NCBI GenBank assembly: GCA_023458055.1
Contig: JAEXAW010000031.1
Span: 1 to 18,916 of the forward strand
Direction: 5' to 3'
DNA: 18,916 nt
Origin: Pseudomonadota bacterium
Lineage (GTDB): Bacteria > Pseudomonadota > Alphaproteobacteria > Sphingomonadales > Sphingomonadaceae
Part shown: positions 13,448-18,916 of the stretch, piece by piece
How positions within the stretch are numbered: the first letter of the stretch is position 1
How the letters are laid out: every line of letters starts with the position of its first letter
Made by a program: the position numbers and the translations under genes
Notes under the pieces: model-generated
The model's database searches: none
The model's input: the letters and a program-made list of their open reading frames with translations, nothing else
What the model was told of the DNA's origin: nothing

Positions 13448-14619
13448 GAGGTTTCCTCCAGAGCGAGAGCGTGGGACGGACTGTTTTGCCTTGCCTTGCG
13501 CTCCGCCAGAATGGCCTGATAGATGTCCCTGCCTATGTGGCCTCCGGCATAGGCGCGTTCGGCGGCATCCTGTATGCGCTGGCCGGAGGAGAAAAGCAGT
13601 TCTTCGGCCTGCGGAATCAGACGTTCCAGAGGCGTGTTCAGCAGGGTTTCCCGGATTTCGGGTGTGAAGGCCAGATATTCGCGCAGCGCCGTGCGTCCGC
13701 TGTTGTCCGGCAACGGAACGAGACGCTGGGAAATGATGAGCCTGAGACTGGAAATGAGCGTCGCCGTGATTTGCAGCCTTTCCGCAATGGGAAAGACGTT
13801 GATGATGCGGGAAAGCGTTTCCGGCACGGAGCGCGTATGCACCGTGGAATAGGCGGCAACGCCTATTTCCGCGCTTTCTATCATGCCCCGGAGCGTATCG
13901 GGATCACGGCTTTCTCCGATGAGCACCACGTCCGGCGCCGTGCGCGTTGAGTTGCGCGTGGCCGTAAGAAACGATTTCAGATGTTCGGGAATGGTGCTTT
14001 GCGATACCGGACCTCCGGGGGTCGGTATGGCGTCAAAGTCGAATTCTATGGGGGATTCATAGGTGCTGACGTTGCGCCCGCCCTTTTCAATGATGCGTCG
14101 AAGAATGGCGGCGAGCAGCGTGCTTTTTCCACTTCCCATGACGCCAGTGACCAGAACCAGACCGTTGGACGGCATGGCATGGTCCAGAATTTCCTGTTCC
14201 ACATGCAGGTCTTCCAGGGCCGGGGGCATGGAAGGAATGGCACGGAACACGATTTTGACGCCGGTGGAATAGCCGTCGGCCACCGGGGTGGCATTGCCGC
14301 GATAGCGGCGGCGCACACCTCGGCTTTCCTCGATTTCATGGGCAAAGTCATAGTCCGACTGGCCGGACTTGATGAGCGCGGCCACGGAATTGTTCCGGGT
14401 CAGGCGTTCCAGTGCGGACAGAAGTTCATCGGTCGTAATGGCCCGCTGCGTGACCATCCGCCATGTTCCGTTGAGGCGCATCCATGCCGGAAGCGCGGAA
14501 CGCAGGCACAGGTCGGACATGCCGCAACGGGTTCCCCAGAGCAGCAGGTCGTTGATGCCCGCATAGTCCCAGCGGATACGCGGTTCACGAGGATACCAGC
14601 CGGGATTCGTCATGGTCAC
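13444..14619 (-). CDS. dotB: DotB/TraJ secretion ATPase
   Basis: A 391-aa hexameric cytoplasmic ATPase of the PilT/GspE superfamily. Walker A is GVMGSGKS (159-166). The Asp-box region is STYESPIEFDFD (about 185-196), Walker B VVLIGESRD (231-239) and His box YSTVH (257-261). DotB/TraJ powers assembly or substrate export at the base of the type IVB channel. It overlaps both dotC and icmT by ATGA. Length normal, motifs intact. Confidence 0.94.
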   Translation of the reverse strand: MTMTNPGWYPREPRIRWDYAGINDLLLWGTRCGMSDLCLRSALPAWMRLNGTWRMVTQRAITTDELLSALERLTRNNSVAALIKSGQSDYDFAHEIEESRGVRRRYRGNATPVADGYSTGVKIVFRAIPSMPPALEDLHVEQEILDHAMPSNGLVLVTGVMGSGKSTLLAAILRRIIEKGGRNVSTYESPIEFDFDAIPTPGGPVSQSTIPEHLKSFLTATRNSTRTAPDVVLIGESRDPDTLRGMIESAEIGVAAYSTVHTRSVPETLSRIINVFPIAERLQITATLISSLRLIISQRLVPLPDNSGRTALREYLAFTPEIRETLLNTPLERLIPQAEELLFSSGQRIQDAAERAYAGGHIGRDIYQAILAERKARQNSPSHALALEETS

Positions 14620-15662
14620 TTTCTCCCCTTTTTTACGGAAGGAGACGGGGCGACCGTGAAGGAGGACGGCGCGGTAATCCGATAGACGCGCTGGCCGATG
14701 TTCAGCTTGTTTCCGTTGTCCGTGGTGTGCATTCCCAGGTCGGAAGAGGCGGTGCTGATGCGGCTCAGAAGATGCTGGGCCGTGAGCAGATGATACAGCA
14801 TGGCTCCGCGATAGCTCCGCACCATCCGCGCCACGTTGTCCGCGTAAAGCTGATCCGCCTCTTTCAGCCCCTGCGTCCAGGCATCGCGCACGGCGCGTCG
14901 CCAGATGGCCCGCTCTTCGCTGCTTTGGGGCAGAACGGCGGGGTTAGGCTTTTCCGGTTCGGGGAAATCGTCCATCATCAGAAAGGTTCGCCAGTGAGGA
15001 ACAACCGCGATGTACTGTGCCGGTTCAAGCATTTCATAAGTCGCTTTTGCTGCTGTCGCGGTTCCCGGCTCTTCAATCCGCATGGAGGCTCCGGCCCGTG
15101 CCAGAAGCGGCGGCATGATGAGGGCTTCCCCCTGCGTCAGAACAAGCGGCGTGAAGTTGAAGGCAGCATCCATGATGGTACTGAATTCTTCGGTTCTGGC
15201 GGCAAGCTGTCGGTAGCGCCAGGTTATGGCCGTCTGAAACGTAACAAGCCGGGCCGCCTCCTTGATGGCTCTGGGGCGCATGAGCTTGACGGCGGTATGC
15301 TCTTTTTCCCTGCCGCCTTTCATTTCCAGAAGTTCCGCCAGCTCGTCGGGATCGCCTTTGCGCGGCCCCGAAGCAGGGTCGGCGGGAACATGCACGGCCA
15401 GGTATTGCCCGTTGCCGTCTTCAGCATAGGAGGCGTCGTAGGGGGTGAAGGCATGGTCGTCGTTTGTTTTGTCCGCCGCTTGCGGCGCATTGACCGTGCC
15501 GGGGGGAACGGGCACGGGAGTCGTGGGGGCATTCTGCGGGCGCATTCCCGCGCACCCGGTCAGAGAGACGGCTGCGATGAAGGCCAGCAGAAGAGAAGTC
15601 GCCTTCCGGGAACCGAAAAGACGAAGCCGAAGCGCAGGGATGAGACGGGCGAACATCGTCAT
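14616..15662 (-). CDS. dotC: DotC/TraI outer-membrane lipoprotein
   Basis: A 348-aa lipoprotein with an extended basic N-terminus, a hydrophobic stretch and lipobox LTGC (residues 34-37). The mature domain contains ITWRYRQLAARTEEF, FNFTPLV, MPPLL and a conserved VPHWRTFL (about 222-229), the DotC/TraI pattern. DotC and DotD place and anchor the core complex in the outer membrane. It overlaps dotD and dotB (ATGA each); GGAG lies 8 nt before the ATG at 15662. The linker after the lipobox is Pro/Ala-rich. Confidence 0.92.
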   Translation of the reverse strand: MTMFARLIPALRLRLFGSRKATSLLLAFIAAVSLTGCAGMRPQNAPTTPVPVPPGTVNAPQAADKTNDDHAFTPYDASYAEDGNGQYLAVHVPADPASGPRKGDPDELAELLEMKGGREKEHTAVKLMRPRAIKEAARLVTFQTAITWRYRQLAARTEEFSTIMDAAFNFTPLVLTQGEALIMPPLLARAGASMRIEEPGTATAAKATYEMLEPAQYIAVVPHWRTFLMMDDFPEPEKPNPAVLPQSSEERAIWRRAVRDAWTQGLKEADQLYADNVARMVRSYRGAMLYHLLTAQHLLSRISTASSDLGMHTTDNGNKLNIGQRVYRITAPSSFTVAPSPSVKKGRK

Positions 15663-16129
15663 GAATGAAGCTCCTTACCGGTGGTTCTTGCCAGAGTGAG
15701 AACGCGGTTGATGGGGTCGAAACGCACGGCGGCCTGGGGCTGTATCTGCCATGCGATGTCTTCCAGAAGTTCATGCGCGGGACGTTTCAGCCCATGCACC
15801 ACCACGGTCATGACCTGTGCGGAGGGTGTTCCCGCTTCCCTGTAGCGAAAGCCGAGTTGCAGGCAGATTTCCTTGAGCGCTCCTTCCACGGGTCCCGTCC
15901 AGGTAATGGAGACAGGCAGATTCAGCGAAGGGTCGGAAGGCAGCAGCAGAGGCTGCAAGCCCTGTCCGCGCAGTCTGGCGATCATGGCAAGTTCCCCATG
16001 AGCCTGTTCTGCCGCGTGTCCCAGGGTGGTTGATACGATATCGGCGGGCGGAGGAGCGGAAGACTGCTCCCTTCCCACGCAGGCGGCGAGAAAAAGACAG
16101 CATAAACACAGCACAAGGTTGCGGAACAT
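15659..16129 (-). CDS. dotD: DotD/TraH outer-membrane lipoprotein
   Basis: A 156-aa lipoprotein with lipobox LAAC (14-17). After a short linker, the domain (about 70-150: LPVSITWTGPVEGALKEI, LGFRYRE, VVVHGLKRPAHELLEDIAWQ, AAVRFDPINRVLTL) matches DotD, whose fold resembles secretin N0 domains. It partners DotC in the core ring. RBS AAGGAGG lies 6 nt before the start; a 42-nt gap separates it from the IcmV-like gene upstream. Confidence 0.9.
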   Translation of the reverse strand: MFRNLVLCLCCLFLAACVGREQSSAPPPADIVSTTLGHAAEQAHGELAMIARLRGQGLQPLLLPSDPSLNLPVSITWTGPVEGALKEICLQLGFRYREAGTPSAQVMTVVVHGLKRPAHELLEDIAWQIQPQAAVRFDPINRVLTLARTTGKELHS

Positions 16130-16171
16130 GATGGACCTCCTTTATGGATGAAAAGACACACCCCGCCCGCC

Positions 16172-16615
16172 TTACGGGCGATGGGAAACGACGCCGACTC
16201 CTTGCAGCAGCCAGCGACCGAACGGCAGGAACCGGCGGTTACGCAAGAGGGAAATGCGCCAGAGCGTCGTGAGGATTCCAAGAAGACATGGCAGAGAGAT
16301 GAGAAAGAGGGCGATGACGGACAGCACGGTTCGCTGCCATATCGCCGCCAGAGCGCAGAGGACGACGGGAGCGATAAAAAGCGGAACGCGCAGACGCAGC
16401 ACCCTGATGACGCCGGGAATATCCGCGTCGTCGGCGATGCCCCAGGCGGCAAGCAGCAGAGAAAAGTCCTGAGCAACCTCGTGTTGTTCCTGGGAAGAGC
16501 GATGACTGCGGAAAAAAGCGACACGGGCACAAAGTCTGTTCCGAAGAAGGGAACATTGCCGCCTGGACTCGCAAAGAGCGGTAACAAAAGCCGTGGTCGA
16601 GAGATACTTTTTCAT
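16172..16615 (-). CDS. icmV: IcmV/TraX-like inner-membrane protein
   Basis: A 147-aa protein with a charged N-terminal half, then two adjacent membrane helices (about 79-96 and 98-118: VPLFIAPVVLCALAAIW and VLSVIALFLISLPCLLGIL), and a short basic tail. The size, topology and position immediately after dotA (5-nt gap) fit IcmV, which lies beside dotA in Legionella and is represented by TraX in IncI plasmids. Sequence similarity alone is weak to my eye. The start has no strong Shine-Dalgarno, implying coupling to dotA. Confidence 0.65.
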   Translation of the reverse strand: MKKYLSTTAFVTALCESRRQCSLLRNRLCARVAFFRSHRSSQEQHEVAQDFSLLLAAWGIADDADIPGVIRVLRLRVPLFIAPVVLCALAAIWQRTVLSVIALFLISLPCLLGILTTLWRISLLRNRRFLPFGRWLLQGVGVVSHRP

Positions 16616-16620
16616 AGGCG

Positions 16621-18720
16621 TCAGCTTCTGAAGTTATCCTGTGATACTCGTGAAGTCTGGGAAACTCCTGACGGCGATTGCGTCGGCATCGCGTGCCCGG
16701 AGCCGGGGTTGTTCCATTGCCTCGAAATGTCGCCGCGAAGTTCCCTTGCACCCTGCGCCCCGGAGCTGACGGTATTGGTGGAGGCGATAAAGATGCTCTT
16801 GACTCCGGCCTGGTCTTCCTTTTCTCCCAGCCCGTGGATTTGCTGACCTATCCAGCTGGTCACATGCTCCGGCAGGTAATGGATGAGAGAGAAGAACTTG
16901 TTGGCCGCCATGATGACGACGATGCCGAGGATGACCAGCATGGAGAACGTGCCGGTAATGCCGAGAATTTTGGTTTGTGCGGTTCCGGCGACGAACATCT
17001 CAAAGCTGGCTCCGAGAAGTCTGCCGAGGACATTCATGAGAATGACGGCGGCAAAGAATCCCGCCACCATCAGAGGAGGACGGATGATGATGGCAAGGAG
17101 AAGAAAATAGCCTCTTTTGCCGTGCTGACCGGCAGCGCCGTCTCCGTCGGGCAGCGCATGGGCGCACAGCCAGAGCGGGGCCGCGACCAGGGCTTCCACA
17201 ATGAGGATGATCCAGCCCACCATGGCCGAAATCCAGCGAATGAAGGGAATGGCGGGCAGGTAGTAGGCCAGCGCCAGCCCGTACAGCAGAAGGGGAAGAA
17301 AAACGGCGAACAGGGCAAAGGAGATATACTTGTCCAGATTCGGAATGGCCTTGCCTACGAGGGGCAGCTCCTTGCCCATGGAGTGCGCCACATCCACGAC
17401 GCCGAGAGCCGAGGCCAGCCCCCATGCCGTACCGATGAAGTAGTCCCCCACATTGGAAATCGCCATGATGGGGTCCTGGCTGGAGAGCTTTTCAACGGCA
17501 ATGGGCAGAATGTTTGCGGCGACCAGTTGATTCAACGTGGCCCGCAGCCAGTTGGTCAGCTCGTCAAAGGCCCGGCCTTCATCCGTCACGGACGGCGTGG
17601 CCGTGATGTCCGTGATTCCCCTTCGGCTGGAATAGGCGGTCTTGATATAGTTTGCCACACGTTCCTTCGCGGCTTCATAGTCCTGCAGGCCGTGCGTCCA
17701 GGCATACAGTTCGGAGACGGTATATTGGTGCGGGCTGTAGGTGATGCCGGAGTACATGGCCTCGCGGACTTCCTGATTGATCCATGCTATGGACCAGTAG
17801 GAAGAACCGGCGATGAGCCAGCCGTACTGGGCGGAGTTTTCCTGGAAGTCGGCGAGCTTGCTTTGAAGCTGTCCCTGTCCGGCATAGCTTTGCAGTTCGG
17901 AAAGAATGGTCTCGTTGACCTGATTTGCGGCGCTGTGCAGCGCGCGGGGGTCAATGGAGGAAGACGGCGTTTCCGGGTCGGCAAGCTGCTGCGCTACAGA
18001 GGAAAGGGCGGAGATGGCCGTTCCTACGGCATTGACCTTGCCCCTGCACAGAGCATCGCTTTCATCCACACAGGCCACCTGAATGGAACCCGCGTTGCCG
18101 TTGAAAAGGAACTGGTATTCTCCCCCGGAGCGGAACCAGTTGCTTTTGTAGTTCCATTCTCCGCCCGGCGGGATGTTCATGCCGCGACGTTCGTTCAGGT
18201 AATACTGGAGCGTCAAAGATTCCAGAGCGCCGTTGGTAATGGCCGCATAGTGCGTGACGTTCTGGTCCGGTGCCTGTACGGTGATCTGACCGGCGTGTTC
18301 CACAAAGTAGTCGGTCCCCAGTTCCCAGACGAAATTGCCGAGGTTGATGGAAAAGCCGATGCAGGCCAGAATGGCCACCTGGAAGAGACTCAGCCCCTTA
18401 AAGATCGGAGCCAGAGCGCCCATGGCCCCCACAAAACGCAGGGGCATCCACAGAGAGCTGAAACGCTTGCCGAAGGGTACGCCTTCATGCGCCGTTCCGG
18501 CCACGGCCAGAGCCATGACCCACAGGAACAGCGCGGAAATGACGGCCAGCGCCACCAGATTGAAGGCGCTGAAAATCTGGAGCATCAGCTCCGAAGCCTG
18601 CGAGCCTCCAAGACCGGCTCCCCAGGTATCCCACCCCTGTCCGAGGAAGGTGTCGAGAATCTGCTTGCTGGCATCCGTGGGCAGAAGAATTTCCGAGGTG
18701 GCAGGGAGTTCAGAGGCCAT
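16621..18720 (-). CDS. dotA: DotA/TraY polytopic inner-membrane protein
   Basis: A 699-aa protein when started at the ATG at 18720 (MASELPATSE), chosen for GGGGGAG at 18726-18732; in-frame ATGs at 18741 and 18813 lack comparable sites. Topology is about three N-terminal membrane helices (residues about 45-135), a large periplasmic region (about 135-420) and a C-terminal bundle of about five helices. These include WLCAHALPDGDGAAG and GYFLLLAIIIRPPLMVAGF (about 530-570), the best conserved DotA/TraY segment. It is part of the type IVB pore and the first gene of the operon. Length is shorter than Legionella DotA (about 1048 aa) but normal for TraY. Confidence 0.92.
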   Translation of the reverse strand: MASELPATSEILLPTDASKQILDTFLGQGWDTWGAGLGGSQASELMLQIFSAFNLVALAVISALFLWVMALAVAGTAHEGVPFGKRFSSLWMPLRFVGAMGALAPIFKGLSLFQVAILACIGFSINLGNFVWELGTDYFVEHAGQITVQAPDQNVTHYAAITNGALESLTLQYYLNERRGMNIPPGGEWNYKSNWFRSGGEYQFLFNGNAGSIQVACVDESDALCRGKVNAVGTAISALSSVAQQLADPETPSSSIDPRALHSAANQVNETILSELQSYAGQGQLQSKLADFQENSAQYGWLIAGSSYWSIAWINQEVREAMYSGITYSPHQYTVSELYAWTHGLQDYEAAKERVANYIKTAYSSRRGITDITATPSVTDEGRAFDELTNWLRATLNQLVAANILPIAVEKLSSQDPIMAISNVGDYFIGTAWGLASALGVVDVAHSMGKELPLVGKAIPNLDKYISFALFAVFLPLLLYGLALAYYLPAIPFIRWISAMVGWIILIVEALVAAPLWLCAHALPDGDGAAGQHGKRGYFLLLAIIIRPPLMVAGFFAAVILMNVLGRLLGASFEMFVAGTAQTKILGITGTFSMLVILGIVVIMAANKFFSLIHYLPEHVTSWIGQQIHGLGEKEDQAGVKSIFIASTNTVSSGAQGARELRGDISRQWNNPGSGHAMPTQSPSGVSQTSRVSQDNFRS

Positions 18721-18725
18721 GGTGT

Positions 18726-18732
18726 CTCCCCC
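18726..18732 (-). promoter_or_regulatory. Shine-Dalgarno deciding the dotA start
   Basis: GGGGGAG on the minus strand, 5 nt before the ATG at 18720; favours MASELP over upstream in-frame starts. Confidence 0.6.
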
Positions 18733-18752
18733 TTTCTTCATTGAGGATGTTG

Positions 18753-18780
18753 TTGACTTTGTGCTCAATTGAGCTACATT
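18753..18780 (+). promoter_or_regulatory. Promoter with palindromic operator for the RelB/DinJ-type gene
   Basis: A -35 TTGACT (18753-18758) and -10 TACATT (18775-18780) with a 16-bp spacer. The spacer contains the perfect 12-bp palindrome GCTCAATTGAGC (18763-18774). Ribbon-helix-helix antitoxins bind such palindromes to repress their own operon. The same site is only 43 bp upstream of the dotA start, so it could also influence the transfer operon. Confidence 0.65.
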
Positions 18781-18802
18781 TTCTAAAAACAGGAGGACAA
18801 TC

Positions 18803-18916
18803 ATGCCTGCCAACGATTATGTTCGCGCCCGCATTGACCCCGCCATCAAGAATGAGGCCGCCGCCGTACTGGCAACCATGGGGCTGACGGTATCCGATCT
18901 CTGCCGCATGGCGCTG
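18803..18916 (+). CDS. RelB/DinJ-family antitoxin, N-terminal part (runs off the right edge)
   Basis: ATG at 18803 with AGGAGG at 18791-18796 and a 6-nt spacer. The 38 visible residues (MPANDYVRARIDPAIKNEA, then AAVLATMGLTVSDLCRMAL) form the ribbon-helix-helix of DinJ/RelB antitoxins: a short beta strand VRARID, then a helix ending in the MGLTVSD turn. A toxin of the RelE/YafQ type would be expected just beyond the window. Probably an addiction module of the conjugative element. Confidence 0.88.
   Translation, partial: MPANDYVRARIDPAIKNEAAAVLATMGLTVSDLCRMAL

Noticed and set aside
11567..13519. Rightward 650-aa open frame opposite the ArdC-like gene
   Set aside because: Antisense shadow crossing several well-supported genes; no ribosome site or motif.
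16678..18744. Rightward 688-aa open frame opposite dotA
   Set aside because: Antisense shadow produced by G+C-biased codon use in dotA; it is rich in Gly, Arg, His and Gln with no fold signature.
1..18916. tRNA or rRNA genes and CRISPR arrays
   Set aside because: I saw no cloverleaf-like sequence, rRNA stretch or regularly spaced repeats. In particular no tRNA flanks the integrase.

Overview
The window (about 57% G+C by eye, nearly every gene on the minus strand) is an accessory region of a proteobacterium. It looks like one mobile element sitting inside another. Gene content and style (a Dot/Icm-like, IncI-type conjugation operon with topoisomerase III and an ArdC-like protein) remind me of integrative conjugative elements in Desulfovibrionaceae such as Desulfovibrio or Bilophila. 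That placement is inference, not proven by anything here.

Right part (about 6050-18720, minus strand): a tightly packed, translationally coupled type IVB secretion operon. In transcription order it encodes DotA/TraY, an IcmV/TraX-like membrane protein, DotD/TraH, DotC/TraI, DotB/TraJ ATPase, IcmT/TraK, a 71-aa unknown, an ArdC-like zincin, topoisomerase III, a 138-aa secreted unknown, a VirB1-like lytic transglycosylase, IcmP(DotM)/TrbA, and the first half of the coupling protein IcmO(DotL)/TrbC. Most neighbours overlap by ATGA or GTGA. Divergent from it at the right edge is the start of a RelB/DinJ-type antitoxin gene, with a 12-bp palindrome between its -35 and -10 boxes.

Junction (about 6040-6060): the coupling-protein reading frame loses family similarity shortly after the GEVDFADAIMQ segment and runs into about 50 unrelated residues encoded by AT-rich DNA. 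Immediately beyond lies a P4-type tyrosine integrase with direct repeats upstream. The simplest reading is that an integrase-carrying island inserted into icmO/trbC, removing the Walker B half of the coupling ATPase.

Left part (about 122-6050): the inserted island. In transcription order it has integrase, two AlpA-family regulators, a 690-bp non-coding region rich in inverted repeats (oriT candidate), a ColE1-like mobilization set (MobC, MobA relaxase with Tyr19 and an H..E.H triad, and a MobD-like coiled-coil gene nested out of frame inside mobA), an HTH-like small protein, a StbB/ParA-like ATPase and a 104-aa partner protein. The island carries no secretion genes of its own, so it is a mobilizable element that would need a helper such as the system it interrupts. 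At the extreme left (1-121) there appears to be the end of an insertion sequence. It abuts the stop codon of the 104-aa gene, starts an outward-reading CDS at position 22, and has a leader able to hide that CDS's Shine-Dalgarno sequence in a hairpin.
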